A DNA stretch of 64,000 nt from Roseovarius marisflavi. Its GTDB lineage: Bacteria > Pseudomonadota > Alphaproteobacteria > Rhodobacterales > Rhodobacteraceae. Location of the stretch: positions 62,001 to 126,000 of the forward strand of contig NZ_FRBN01000002.1 of assembly GCF_900142625.1 (NCBI RefSeq), written 5' to 3'. Below the pieces are notes generated by a model, which saw nothing but the letters and a program-made list of their open reading frames with translations, did no database searches and was not told the origin of the DNA. Positions 33,510 through 42,937 of the stretch are shown one piece after another. The stretch's first letter is position 1. The number at the start of each line of letters is the position of its first letter. A program made the translations under genes and the position numbers.

Positions 33510-34818
33510 TCACCTGCAAAAGCGGCAAAACCTGTGACATATCGGGCCCGTGCGCCTGACCGGTCAGCGCCTTGCGCAGCGGCATGAAAAGCCCGCGCCC
33601 CTTGCGGCCGGTGGCCTCTTTCACGGCGGCGGTCCATTTGCCCCAGGTTTCGGTGTCATGCGGGCCCTCGGGCAAAAGCGTCATCGCCTCGGCGATAAAG
33701 GCGCGATCCTCGTCGTCGATCACCGGCTCTGCGCCATCGCGGAACATCGCCCACCAACCGGCAAGATCCTTGCGCGTGGTAATGTTTTCGCGGGTCACCT
33801 GCCAGAATTGCTCGGCCTGCTCGTCGGGCACGCCAAGCTCGGCGATGGTTTCGGCCATCGCGTCAAGCGGCAGCGCGGCCAGATAGCGCGCGGTCAGCGG
33901 GAACAGGTCCTGTTCGTCAAACTTGGTCGGGGCCGCGCCAAAGCGGTCGATATCAAAGCCCTCGATCAGTTCGGCCATATCGGTGCGAAGCTCGATCGGG
34001 TCAGACGAGCCAAGCCGCGCCATCAGGCTCAGAAGCGCCATCGGCTCGACCCCCTGCTCGCGCAGATCGCGCAGCGACAGCACGCCAAGGCGCTTCGAGA
34101 GCGCCTCGCCCTGCGGCCCGGTCAACAGCGAATGATGCGCGAATTCCGGCGGGGTGCCGCCAAGCGCGGTGATGATCTGGATTTGCGTCGCGGTGTTGGT
34201 CACATGGTCCGAGCCGCGCACAACATGGGTCACGCCCATTTCCACGTCATCCACCACCGAGGCCAGCGTATAAAGCACCTGACCGTCGCCGCGAATAAGC
34301 ACCGGATCGCTGACCGAGGCAGCATCAATCGAGATATCGCCGAGAATGCCGTCGGTCCAGTTGATGCGTTCCTGATCAAGCTTGAAGCGCCACACGCCAT
34401 TGCCGCGCTCGGCGCGCATCGCGTCCTTCTCGGCCTCGCTCAACTCAAGAGCGGCGCGGTCATAGACCGGCGGACGCCCCATGTTGAGCTGTTTCTTGCG
34501 CTTGAGGTCAAGCTCGGTCGGGGTCTCGAAGGCCTCGTAGAACCGGCCCATCTTGCGCAGCTGATCGGCGGCCTCGGCATAGCGGTCAAGCCGCTCCGAC
34601 TGGCGCTCTGTGCGATCCCAGTGCAGGCCAAGCCATTCGAGATCATATTTGATCGCATCGACATATTCCTGCTTCGATCGTTCGGGATCGGTGTCGTCGA
34701 TCCGCAATATAAAGCTGCCCCCTGCCTTGGCGGCGATCATGTAATTCATCAGCGCGGTGCGCAAATTGCCGACATGGATATATCCGGTGGGCGACGGGGC
34801 AAATCGGGTGGTGGTCAT
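33493..34818 (-). CDS. gltX: glutamate--tRNA ligase
   Basis: Class I synthetase, 441 residues, charging tRNA-Glu. HIGH-type motif in RFAPSPTGYIHVGNLRTAL, and the KMSKS loop is GEALSKRLG. The N-terminal Rossmann domain, helical linker and anticodon-binding C-terminus are the usual length for the shorter of the two GltX types found in alphaproteobacteria. The ATG at 34818 has CAGGAGAAGCCC upstream; the long in-frame extension to 34980 is upstream leader. It faces DUF2254 (ends overlap by 17 bases) and is divergent from the MBL-fold gene. Confidence 0.95.
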   Translation of the reverse strand: MTTTRFAPSPTGYIHVGNLRTALMNYMIAAKAGGSFILRIDDTDPERSKQEYVDAIKYDLEWLGLHWDRTERQSERLDRYAEAADQLRKMGRFYEAFETPTELDLKRKKQLNMGRPPVYDRAALELSEAEKDAMRAERGNGVWRFKLDQERINWTDGILGDISIDAASVSDPVLIRGDGQVLYTLASVVDDVEMGVTHVVRGSDHVTNTATQIQIITALGGTPPEFAHHSLLTGPQGEALSKRLGVLSLRDLREQGVEPMALLSLMARLGSSDPIELRTDMAELIEGFDIDRFGAAPTKFDEQDLFPLTARYLAALPLDAMAETIAELGVPDEQAEQFWQVTRENITTRKDLAGWWAMFRDGAEPVIDDEDRAFIAEAMTLLPEGPHDTETWGKWTAAVKEATGRKGRGLFMPLRKALTGQAHGPDMSQVLPLLQVIKAKG

Positions 34819-34993
34819 GGGCTTCTCCTGCTTCGCGGTGGATGTGTCACAGGTGCGCGTCATTGTCCAGAAATCCCCGCTTTGGCACGCCCTGTGACGG
34901 TTTTTTTTGCGCGCACATGCGTCAAAATAATGTGAGCCCCTAGGAGTGTGCGCAAAATGCTCTATCATTTTCACCATCAACAGGAGGACTCAC

Positions 34994-35917
34994 ATGACCA
35001 AAACGACCCTCACCCGCCGCAGCCTTTTGACCGCCGCCGCCGCCGCACCGCTGGCCGCAAGCTTTGGCCCCGCCCGCGCAAGCGCCCCGATGATGGGGGC
35101 GTCAACCACGCGCCACAACCGCTTTGTGCTTGGCGATTGCGAAGTGACCGCGCTCTTGGCCGCGACCATGCCGCGCCCCGACCCGCATTCGATCTTTGGC
35201 CTGAACGTCAGCGCCGAAGAGTTCAACGACGTCTCTGCCGCGGCCAATATCCCCACCGATGCGGCGCAGTTCTTTTTCACCCCGACCGTGGTGAATACCG
35301 GCTCTGAGCTAATCCTGTTTGATACCGGCCTGAACCCCGATGCGATCACAAGCGCGCTGAATGACGCGGGCTATACCCCCGATCAGGTCGATGTTGTGGT
35401 GCTGACGCATATGCATGGCGATCACATCGGCGGGCTGATGCGCGAGGGGGGCGAGGCAACTTTTCCCAATGCCCGCTATGTCGCCGGCAGCGCCGAGTTT
35501 GATCACTGGGCGGCGGCCGGGAACAACCGGTTCGACAGCAACATGCGCCCGCTGGCCGAAAAAACCACGATGATCGGTGATGGCGCAAGTGTGGCCCCCG
35601 GCATCACCGCCGTCGCCGCCTTCGGCCACACGCCGGGGCATATGACCTATATGATCGAAAGCGGCGGCAAGTCGCTGTTGCTGGCGGCCGATTTTGCCAA
35701 CCACTATGTCTGGTCGCTGGCCCAGCCCGACTGGGAGGTGAAATTCGACATGGACAAACCCGCCGCCGCCGCCACCCGGCGCCGCATTCTCGGCATGCTG
35801 GCCAGCGATAAGATTCCGTTCATCGGCTATCACATGCCCTGGCCTGCGGTCGGCTATGTCGAGGCCAAAGACAGCGCGTTCAGCTATATGCCAAGCAGCT
35901 ATCAGCTTATGCTTTAG
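34994..35917 (+). CDS. exported metallo-beta-lactamase-fold hydrolase
   Basis: 307 residues. The N-terminus MTKTTLTRRSLLTAAAAAPL is a twin-arginine signal, so the folded metalloenzyme is exported. The zinc motif is VVLTHMHGDHIGGL, followed by GHTPGHMTY (third metal His) and a later Asp in LLLAADFANH. The layout is that of lactonases and glyoxalase-II-like hydrolases; the target may be a lactone (including acyl-homoserine lactone) or thioester, not settled. ATG preceded by CAGGAGGACTCAC. Promoter not obvious. It is followed by a terminator and the convergent esterase gene. Confidence 0.88.
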   Translation: MTKTTLTRRSLLTAAAAAPLAASFGPARASAPMMGASTTRHNRFVLGDCEVTALLAATMPRPDPHSIFGLNVSAEEFNDVSAAANIPTDAAQFFFTPTVVNTGSELILFDTGLNPDAITSALNDAGYTPDQVDVVVLTHMHGDHIGGLMREGGEATFPNARYVAGSAEFDHWAAAGNNRFDSNMRPLAEKTTMIGDGASVAPGITAVAAFGHTPGHMTYMIESGGKSLLLAADFANHYVWSLAQPDWEVKFDMDKPAAAATRRRILGMLASDKIPFIGYHMPWPAVGYVEAKDSAFSYMPSSYQLML

Positions 35918-35967
35918 TCTTCATGTAATACCTTAACTATGAATCACAATTCATTGTTATAAAATGG

Positions 35968-36004
35968 AAATGCCCGCACCTAATATCAGGGCGAGCATTT
36001 TTCG
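35968..36004. terminator. terminator between MBL-fold and esterase genes
   Basis: AAATGCCCGC and GCGAGCATTT pair with a single mismatch and are followed by TTCGTT on the plus strand; the region is A+T-rich on both sides. It serves convergent genes. Confidence 0.65.
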
Positions 36005-36017
36005 TTGGGCTCAAGCG

Positions 36018-36830
36018 TCAGAGTTTTCCCGCCGCCTCGAACCGTTCCCAGGCGAATTTCAAATAGTCACTGCGAAACGAATGCCCGCCCGGATGCAGGC
36101 AGAAATCCAGGATGTCGTCACTGGCATTTCTTCCCAACTCACAGCTCAGGCCCTTGGCCTCCATCCTGCCAGCCGGACTAAACCCGCCGAGGGTCCTGTA
36201 CATGTCAAGGGCTTCGCCCACGTCGCCCTGATGCGTCTCAAGAATTGCGCGCCCGGCAAGGGGCACGGTCGGGTCCGAATCGCCATGGATATGCACAAGG
36301 CTTGCCGCAGGCCTGGCGCAATTGTCCGGCGGCTCCATCCAGAAAGTGCCGGAAATCGCGGCAAAGCCGGCAAAACGGTCGGGCATGGTACAGGCCAGGT
36401 TCCAGACCATCATCCCGCCAGCGGAAAACCCCGCCGCCATGATGCGTTTGTCATCAATCGCAAACCGCGCTGTCACGTCTTTCAACACGGCCTCGACATA
36501 GGTGAACTCCTCTGACCCGTCGGCATCCATATGACGCGGCGCATAGGGAATGACCCAATCATCATCGGCTGATTTGAGGGCGATAAGCGCCAGCCCCATA
36601 TCGGAAAGAACGCGCCGTAAGCCCTTGTTTTTCATCACAGCCGCCGCCGAGCCACGATAGCCATGGGCAAAAACCACCGCACCGATTTCCGAGGCACCCG
36701 ACCGCCCCTCGGGCATGGCAATCCGGTAATGACGATCCCCAAGCCGACAATCCGTATCCGCCCCGCAGGCCTTGGCCAGGGTGGGCGTTGCAAGCATCAA
36801 AACTGCAAGGAAAAACGCCGGTAATACCAT
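36018..36830 (-). CDS. secreted PHB-depolymerase/LpqC-like esterase
   Basis: 270 residues: signal peptide MVLPAFFLAVLMLATPTLAKA, then an alpha/beta hydrolase with AVVFAHGYRGSA (oxyanion), the nucleophile motif GFSAGGMM near residue 155, Asp in HGDSDPTVPL and His in LHPGGHSF. Such carbohydrate-esterase-1/LpqC proteins degrade short esters or poly-hydroxybutyrate oligomers outside the cytoplasm. The start at 36830 has GGAGAGTCCTC upstream; longer frames lack a ribosome site. Divergent from the small secreted protein and hybrid kinase genes. Confidence 0.85.
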   Translation of the reverse strand: MVLPAFFLAVLMLATPTLAKACGADTDCRLGDRHYRIAMPEGRSGASEIGAVVFAHGYRGSAAAVMKNKGLRRVLSDMGLALIALKSADDDWVIPYAPRHMDADGSEEFTYVEAVLKDVTARFAIDDKRIMAAGFSAGGMMVWNLACTMPDRFAGFAAISGTFWMEPPDNCARPAASLVHIHGDSDPTVPLAGRAILETHQGDVGEALDMYRTLGGFSPAGRMEAKGLSCELGRNASDDILDFCLHPGGHSFRSDYLKFAWERFEAAGKL

Positions 36831-37017
36831 GAGGACTCTCCAATTTGATTGTCGCATTACTGAGCACTGGGCGGTTCGAAAGGCCAATCACAAGCACGTG
36901 CCCGACCAGCATTTGCGTTGCATTGTCGGTAAAATGATCGCCGCTTTCAATCCTTTGGTAACCTTCAGGGGCTTTCATCTAGCCATGCGTTAACTGCCCG
37001 TCCAAGGAGGCCCTCTT

Positions 37018-37413
37018 ATGACTCGCTACATTATGCCCGTGCTTATGGGCTTTGCCCTGTTGCTGAACTCCGGCGCACAGGCGCAATCCCTGACTGAAGT
37101 CAGGACCAAGCTTCAGGTCGCTCTGCAACGTAGCCTGAGCCGCGCGATGGTCGACGGAGCGTTACCACATCTCGACCTTGAAACCGGTGAAATCACCAAA
37201 TTATATCCAACCGAGAACCACGAAGTTATTCTGCGAATGAATGACATCTATGTCCTGTGCGCGACCTTGGTAACCGCCGATGGCACGGAATCAACCGTTG
37301 AATATTACATAGCTCAGAATCGCGGAAGTTACGGCGTTATTCGTACCGAGATCGATAACCACGCCCCGATTCAGTCTTTGATCGCGGCCGGTAAGGCGAT
37401 CCGGCTGGAGTAG
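37018..37413 (+). CDS. secreted protein ahead of hybrid kinase, 131 aa
   Basis: Signal peptide MTRYIMPVLMGFALLLNSGAQAQ, then about 108 residues with EVRTKLQVALQRSLSRA, GEITKLYPTENHEVI and LCATLVTADG. No domain recognised. It ends 4 bases before the hybrid histidine kinase and is on the same transcript, so it is a candidate periplasmic partner for the kinase's small extracytoplasmic loop. AAGGAGGCCCTCTT precedes the ATG. Not Cys-rich and no lipobox. Confidence 0.7.
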   Translation: MTRYIMPVLMGFALLLNSGAQAQSLTEVRTKLQVALQRSLSRAMVDGALPHLDLETGEITKLYPTENHEVILRMNDIYVLCATLVTADGTESTVEYYIAQNRGSYGVIRTEIDNHAPIQSLIAAGKAIRLE

Positions 37414-37417
37414 AGCA

Positions 37418-39637
37418 ATGTCGATAACCGATAGCGCCAAGCTGCAAACGCCGACGCTCGGTCTCTACCTTAAACTAACTGCCGTGATGGTGCCAACCTT
37501 CCTGCTGTTTGCGGCCAGCGGTTTGCTATGGATGAGCGAGAAGAACCTGCTGCGCAGTGAAGAGGCCATGGCGATGCGAATCGGCAATGCCACCGCTCGT
37601 GTCGGGGGTGCGCTTGAACGCTTCAGTGACCAAAGCAATGGCGCGGTAGATTGGTCCAGCCCCTATGTAACAGACCTTATGCAAACGATGCTCGGCGATC
37701 CGGCAATCCGGTGTGTCGAACTGACCGACCCTGAAACGGGCGGAGTTCTGGCGGTGGTGCCACAAGGGCTTGGCTGTCAGGGAAGCGATACTGCCTTTTC
37801 TCTGCCTTATGAGGTTTATTCCTGGCCAATCACCCTGATGACAACCCGCTTTGACGAGCGTGAAATCGCCACCGTCAAACGCTATCAGCGTGATTTCATG
37901 CTGCTTTTGCTGGCGGGTGGTATCCTGATCGCCTCACTGGCCAATTGGGTTTCTTTCCGGGTCATCGTTGGGCGCCCCTTGCGCGCGCTGATCGGTCGGC
38001 TCGAAGAGGCGCGCATGGTGGCAGAGGCCGCAAATCAGGCAAAATCCGCTTTTCTGGCGAAGATGAGCCATGAAATCCGAACGCCCATGAACGGCATCAT
38101 TGGCATGGCCGATATGCTTGGCGAGACCGAGCTGACCCGCGAGCAAGACAGCTATGTGAGCACGATGGTGCGCTCGGGCGACGCGCTTTTGACGATCATC
38201 AACGATATCCTTGATTTCTCCAAGATCGAGGCGGGCAAGCTGACCCTCGCGCAAGAACCCTTTCGCCTGCGCGAGCTCGTCGAGGATGTCACGCAGTTGC
38301 TGGCGCCGCTCGCGGCGCGCAAAAAGCTGGAATTTTTCTCTGACGTCGCGCCAGACGTGCCTGATGTCATGCTGGGCGACGCAGGGCGTTTGCGTCAAAT
38401 TCTGGTAAATATCGCCGGAAATGCCCTCAAGTTTACGCTTGATGGCCATGTCGCGCTGCGTGTCTCGCAAGGGGCAAAGGGACAGTTCACCATCTCGGTC
38501 ACCGATACCGGCGTCGGCATTCCCGAGGATCAGATTGAAAACGTGTTCGCCGCCTTCGAGCAGGTCGACAACACCGCCACCCGAAGCTTTGGCGGCACCG
38601 GGCTTGGCCTTGCGGTCAGCCGCCAATTGACCACGCTTATGGGGGGCACCCTTGCGGTGACGTCGCGTGAGGGGCATGGCACGTGCTTTGAAATCACCCT
38701 TCCCCTGATCCCGCAGGCAGCCGAAGGTCAGGGGCTTCGCGCCACTCCTCTGGCGCGTCGCGACGGGCCAAAACCTGTCATCTGGGTGCTTGATCCGATA
38801 TCAGAGCGTCGGGCCGGGCTTGCCGCCTGCCTGCGTCATTTGGAGTGTGAGGTTCACACCGATAGCGATCCTGTGGCCCTTTTGGCCGCGAGCCGCGACA
38901 CGCCCCCTGCCCTGATCCTGCTCGATAGCAGCCTTGCCAAAAGCGCGCTGCCCGCGACCGTCCCGCATATCCTGATGTCGCAGGATGGCGCGCCGGAAAC
39001 CGGCGCCAAAGGCGGCCATTTGCGCAAACCGGTGCGTGAGACGCTTTTGATTGAGGCGGTGCGCGGCGCTTTGAACGGGACAATGAGAGACCCCACCAAG
39101 ATTGCCGCCTTCGCGGCCTCAAATCCTGCCAAACTCGGGGCAAAAACCGGTTGGGCAGCGGGGATCAGGGTGCTGGCAGTGGATGATAACGCCACCAACC
39201 GGCTCTTGCTTGAGCGATATTTCAGCGGGTCCGGGGCTGAACTGCGGCTGGCGATAGACGGTCATGACGCGGTGGCGCAATCCAGTCAGGCAGCTGCCGA
39301 TCTCATTCTGATGGATGTGTCGATGCCGGGGATGGACGGGTATCAGGCCACCGGCTTGATCCGCACCCGCGAAGCGGCTCAGGGCCTTAAGCCCGCGCAT
39401 GTGGTGGCGGTCACGGCCAATGTGCTGGAACAGCACAAGCAGGCCGCGCATATGGCCGGAATGGATGGGTTCCTGGGCAAACCGTTGCGCAAGGCCGATC
39501 TGATCGCCTATGTTGAAAGGCTCGCCCCTGACCTGCGCCAAAGCCGGGCCGAGGATGAGGATGAGGATGAGGATGAGGATGAGGATGAAACACTGGCCGC
39601 AGACAGGAAAGACCCGCCCCAGACCGCCGCAGAATGA
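37418..39637 (+). CDS. hybrid histidine kinase
   Basis: 739 residues. One helix near 16-38, a periplasmic loop of about 115 residues, a second helix near 160-182, then HisKA (His218 in [12 protein letters not shown]), HATPase with N-box Asn331/335, DTGVGIPE and [10 protein letters not shown], and two C-terminal receiver-type domains. The first (about 454-550) is degenerate: its acceptor-like Asp503 lies in LLDSSL and the surrounding pocket is incomplete. The last (about 584-700) is intact with Asp633 ([10 protein letters not shown]) and Lys688. It ends in an acidic EDEDED tail coded by a hexanucleotide repeat. Likely signals by an outside His phosphotransfer protein, not seen here. Confidence 0.93.
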   Translation: MSITDSAKLQTPTLGLYLKLTAVMVPTFLLFAASGLLWMSEKNLLRSEEAMAMRIGNATARVGGALERFSDQSNGAVDWSSPYVTDLMQTMLGDPAIRCVELTDPETGGVLAVVPQGLGCQGSDTAFSLPYEVYSWPITLMTTRFDEREIATVKRYQRDFMLLLLAGGILIASLANWVSFRVIVGRPLRALIGRLEEARMVAEAANQAKSAFLAKMSHEIRTPMNGIIGMADMLGETELTREQDSYVSTMVRSGDALLTIINDILDFSKIEAGKLTLAQEPFRLRELVEDVTQLLAPLAARKKLEFFSDVAPDVPDVMLGDAGRLRQILVNIAGNALKFTLDGHVALRVSQGAKGQFTISVTDTGVGIPEDQIENVFAAFEQVDNTATRSFGGTGLGLAVSRQLTTLMGGTLAVTSREGHGTCFEITLPLIPQAAEGQGLRATPLARRDGPKPVIWVLDPISERRAGLAACLRHLECEVHTDSDPVALLAASRDTPPALILLDSSLAKSALPATVPHILMSQDGAPETGAKGGHLRKPVRETLLIEAVRGALNGTMRDPTKIAAFAASNPAKLGAKTGWAAGIRVLAVDDNATNRLLLERYFSGSGAELRLAIDGHDAVAQSSQAAADLILMDVSMPGMDGYQATGLIRTREAAQGLKPAHVVAVTANVLEQHKQAAHMAGMDGFLGKPLRKADLIAYVERLAPDLRQSRAEDEDEDEDEDEDETLAADRKDPPQTAAE
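39551..39586 (+). repeat. (GAGGAT)6 microsatellite in hybrid kinase
   Basis: Six perfect copies of GAGGAT code for Glu-Asp alternation near the kinase C-terminus. Slippage would change acid-tail length by two residues and not the frame. Confidence 0.95.
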
Positions 39638-39664
39638 TCCCCGCCCAAGATGGGCAGGCAGAGC

Positions 39665-41332
39665 TTAGCCTTCGGCACTGTCGTCGCGCCAGCGGTTTAC
39701 AATCGGGTAGCGGCGGTCAAGCCAGAATGCCCGCTTGCTCAGTCGTGTTCCGGGGGCGGATTGAAAGCGTTTGTATTCGCTGATGTAAAGCAGGTGCTCG
39801 ACCTTCTTGGCGTCTGCCAAAGAGTATCCCGCAGCCAGGCAATCGGCGATGCTGCCATCCTGATCGACCAGGATATCAAGGATGCCATCCAACACCGGGT
39901 AATCCGGCAAAGAATCGCTGTCCTTCTGATCCGCGCGCAACTCGGCACTGGGCGGCTTGTCGATCACACGCGGGGCAATCACCTCGCCAGCAGGGCCCAT
40001 CATCCAGTCGCGGTGATTGGCATTGCGCCAGCGGCAAATCTCGAAGACGCGGGTTTTGTACATATCCTTGATCGGGTTATAGCCCCCCGCCATATCGCCA
40101 TAAATCGTGGCATAGCCCACGGCGACCTCGGATTTATTGCCGGTGGTCAAGAGCATCTCGCCGAACTTGTTGCTCAGCGCCATCAACAAGAGCCCGCGCA
40201 GGCGCGATTGGATATTTTCCTCGGCAAGACCGGGGTCTTTGCCCTCAAAAAGCGGCGCAAGCGTGTTGGTGATCGCCGTGCGCCCTTCGCTGATAGGCAC
40301 GAAATCATAGCGGCAGCCAAGGTTTTCGGCCACCTCGCGCGCATCCTCAAGCGAGGCCTCTGAAGTATATTCAGAGGGCAGCATCACACAGCGCACATTG
40401 TCTTTGCCAAGCGCATCCACCGCGATGGTGGCCACAATGGCGCTATCTATCCCGCCCGAGAGCCCCAGAAGGACCTTGGAAAATCCGGTCTTGCGCAGAT
40501 AGTCGCGCAGACTGAGGACCATGGCATTGTAATCCTGTTCCATCGCATCCGGCAGGGTCGCAAGCGCGCCCGGCTCGGCGGCCCACCCCTCTGGCCTGCG
40601 CCGCAGATCAAGATGCGCGATCACCTCTTCGAACATCGGCAGTTGCAGCATCAATTTGCCGCCGGGATTAAGCACGAAACTGCCGCCATCAAAGACCTGA
40701 TCGTCCTGTGCGCCCACAAGGTTGAGGTAAATCAGCGGCAGGCCGGTTTCCACCACCCGCGCCACCATCAGGTTCTGGCGCAGATCCATCTTGTCGCGAT
40801 AATGCGGCGATCCATTGGGCACGAGCAGAAATTCGGCCCCCGTTTCGGCCAGCGTCTCAGCCACATCCTCGTGCCAGCTGTCTTCGCAAATCGGGCTTCC
40901 GATACGCACGCCGCCCACCGAATAAGGCCCGCCGACCGGGCCGGATTGGTAAATACGCTTTTCGTCAAACACGGTTTCATTGGGCAGGTGATGCTTGAGA
41001 ACCCGCGCCGTGATCGCCCCGCCTTGCAGGATGTAATAGGCGTTATATAGCCCGACGCCCTCCAGGGCCGGGCCGCCGATCGCGATGGCCGGGCCGTCGG
41101 CGCAATCCCGCGCAAGCGCCTCAATCGCGGCAATGGCGGCCTGATGAAAGGCAGGCTTTTGCACAAGGTCCTGGGTGTTGTAACCGGTGATGAACATCTC
41201 GGGAAAGGCCACAAGATCGGCCCCTGCCTCGCGCGCGCTGTCCCATGCGCCGCGCGCCATGGCGGCGTTGCCGTCAAGATCGCCGACGGTCGGGTTCAAC
41301 TGTGCCAGTGTGAGGCGAAACCTGTCAGACAT
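39665..41332 (-). CDS. nadE: glutamine-dependent NAD+ synthetase
   Basis: 555 residues in two parts: an N-terminal nitrilase-type glutaminase (LAQLNPTVGDLDGN, catalytic Glu in FPEMFITGYN, Lys and Cys in PICEDSWHE) and a C-terminal synthetase with the P-loop LLGLSGGIDSAIVATI and LLTTGNKSE. It amidates nicotinate adenine dinucleotide with ATP and glutamine. The ATG at 41332 (MSDRF) is preferred because AAGGGA is 7 bases from it and only 1-2 bases from the upstream in-frame ATG at 41338. It is convergent with the hybrid kinase and divergent from the MORN gene. Confidence 0.96.
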   Translation of the reverse strand: MSDRFRLTLAQLNPTVGDLDGNAAMARGAWDSAREAGADLVAFPEMFITGYNTQDLVQKPAFHQAAIAAIEALARDCADGPAIAIGGPALEGVGLYNAYYILQGGAITARVLKHHLPNETVFDEKRIYQSGPVGGPYSVGGVRIGSPICEDSWHEDVAETLAETGAEFLLVPNGSPHYRDKMDLRQNLMVARVVETGLPLIYLNLVGAQDDQVFDGGSFVLNPGGKLMLQLPMFEEVIAHLDLRRRPEGWAAEPGALATLPDAMEQDYNAMVLSLRDYLRKTGFSKVLLGLSGGIDSAIVATIAVDALGKDNVRCVMLPSEYTSEASLEDAREVAENLGCRYDFVPISEGRTAITNTLAPLFEGKDPGLAEENIQSRLRGLLLMALSNKFGEMLLTTGNKSEVAVGYATIYGDMAGGYNPIKDMYKTRVFEICRWRNANHRDWMMGPAGEVIAPRVIDKPPSAELRADQKDSDSLPDYPVLDGILDILVDQDGSIADCLAAGYSLADAKKVEHLLYISEYKRFQSAPGTRLSKRAFWLDRRYPIVNRWRDDSAEG

Positions 41333-41485
41333 ATGCATGTCCCTTGCTGCTGTACCCGTCTGATTTAGCAGATCACCGCGCGAGGGAAAGCCGATTTGCC
41401 CAAAACCCGTTGTCAGCCCCTGTCGCCTCCATTAGATTTGCCGGAGCCGCCGTTCAATCAGGCGGGATAGGGCATCGGGGCAATT

Positions 41486-42937
41486 ATGAACTTTTCACTG
41501 ACACGAACCGTGATTTTCGCCATCGCGCTAGGCGGGGCCACTGCGGCCTCTGCTCAGGATGGCGAAGTGGGTGTGAAGCAATATGACGACGGCGGCACCT
41601 ATGAGGGCACCTTCAAGAACGGCCTTCAGCATGGCACCGGCACCTATACCCTGCCCAATGGCTATGAATATTCCGGCGAGTGGGTTGACGGCGAGATCAA
41701 GGGCAAGGGCGTGGCGCGCTTTCCCAATGGCTCGGTCTATGAGGGGGAATTTGCCCGCGGCAAGCCCAACGGCGTCGGCAAGATCGTGTTCACCGATGGC
41801 GGCACCTACGAGGGAGCCTGGGCCGACGGCAAGATCACCGGTCAGGGCGTGGCGGTCTATGCCAATGGCGTGCGCTATCAGGGGGGATTTCGCAATGCGA
41901 TGCACGACGGGCGCGGGCGCATGGAATCACCGGGCGGCTATATCTATGACGGCGACTGGGTAAACGGCGTCAAGGAAGGCACCGCCAAGATCACCTATCC
42001 CGATGGCGCGATTTATGAGGGCGCGGTCGCACGCGGCGCGCGCGAGGGTCAGGGCAAGCTGACCATGGCCGATGGCCTTATCTACGAGGGCACATGGCGC
42101 GCAGGCCAGATTGACGGCAAGGGCAAGCTTATCCAGCCCAATGGCGATATCTATGAAGGCGATCTTGTCGCCGGTCAGCGCCAAGGCATGGGCCGTGTCA
42201 CCTATGAAAATGGCGACGTCTACGAGGGGGCGTTCAAAGGCGACCGCCGCCACGGGCAAGGCACGTTTACCGGCACCGACGGCTATGAATACACCGGCTC
42301 CTGGGTGGCTGGCAAAATCTCGGGGGAGGGCCGCGTGGCCTATCCTGACGGCTCGGTTTATGAGGGCGCGTTTCGCGATGACCTTGCCAATGGCGAGGGC
42401 AAGATCATCTATCCTGACGGCTCGACCTATGAAGGCTCATGGGTTGGCGGCGTGATCGAGGGCACGGGCCGCGCGACCTATCCCAACGGGCTTGTCTATG
42501 AGGGCGAATTCGAGAATGCCCGCAACCACGGTCAGGGTGTGATGACCTATGCCGACGGCTATCGCTATGAAGGCGAATGGCGCGATGGACAGCGCGATGG
42601 CAAGGGCGTTGCGACCTATCCAGATGGCACGGTCTATACAGGCGAGTTTGCACAGGGACAACGCCACGGTCAGGGGAAAATCGTTATGCCGGACGGGTTT
42701 ATCTATGAAGGCACCTGGCAGAATGGTGAGATTTCCGGTCAGGGCACCGCGACTTATGTCAATGGTGATGTCTATGAGGGCATGTTCCGTCAGGGCAAAC
42801 GCCAGGGCGAAGGCACGATGCGCTATGCAACCGGGCAAGAGGCCAGCGGCGACTGGCGGGACGGTGCGCTTAGCGATAACACCACCCCGGCAGAGGCCGT
42901 GCAACCGACCGAAGAGGCCCCGGTGCCGTCGGAGTGA
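41486..42937 (+). CDS. secreted MORN-repeat protein, 19 repeats
   Basis: 483 residues with a Sec signal (MNFSLTRTVIFAIALGGATA, cleavage near ASA-QD) followed by 18 MORN units of 23 residues, each with Y-x-G-x-(F/W) then G-x-G, plus one degenerate unit (ASGDW) near the end, and a short acidic tail. Units alternate YxGxF and YxGxW almost strictly, so the true repeat is about 46 residues. MORN arrays bind lipid headgroups or proteins; export to the periplasm or cell surface is unusual for the better known eukaryotic ones. Its stop codon abuts the stop codon of the photolyase gene (TGATCA). Confidence 0.88.
   Translation: MNFSLTRTVIFAIALGGATAASAQDGEVGVKQYDDGGTYEGTFKNGLQHGTGTYTLPNGYEYSGEWVDGEIKGKGVARFPNGSVYEGEFARGKPNGVGKIVFTDGGTYEGAWADGKITGQGVAVYANGVRYQGGFRNAMHDGRGRMESPGGYIYDGDWVNGVKEGTAKITYPDGAIYEGAVARGAREGQGKLTMADGLIYEGTWRAGQIDGKGKLIQPNGDIYEGDLVAGQRQGMGRVTYENGDVYEGAFKGDRRHGQGTFTGTDGYEYTGSWVAGKISGEGRVAYPDGSVYEGAFRDDLANGEGKIIYPDGSTYEGSWVGGVIEGTGRATYPNGLVYEGEFENARNHGQGVMTYADGYRYEGEWRDGQRDGKGVATYPDGTVYTGEFAQGQRHGQGKIVMPDGFIYEGTWQNGEISGQGTATYVNGDVYEGMFRQGKRQGEGTMRYATGQEASGDWRDGALSDNTTPAEAVQPTEEAPVPSE

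Noticed and set aside
39551..39586. Hexanucleotide repeat considered as a phase-variation switch
   Set aside because: Unit is six bases, so copy changes never shift the frame; only tail length can vary.
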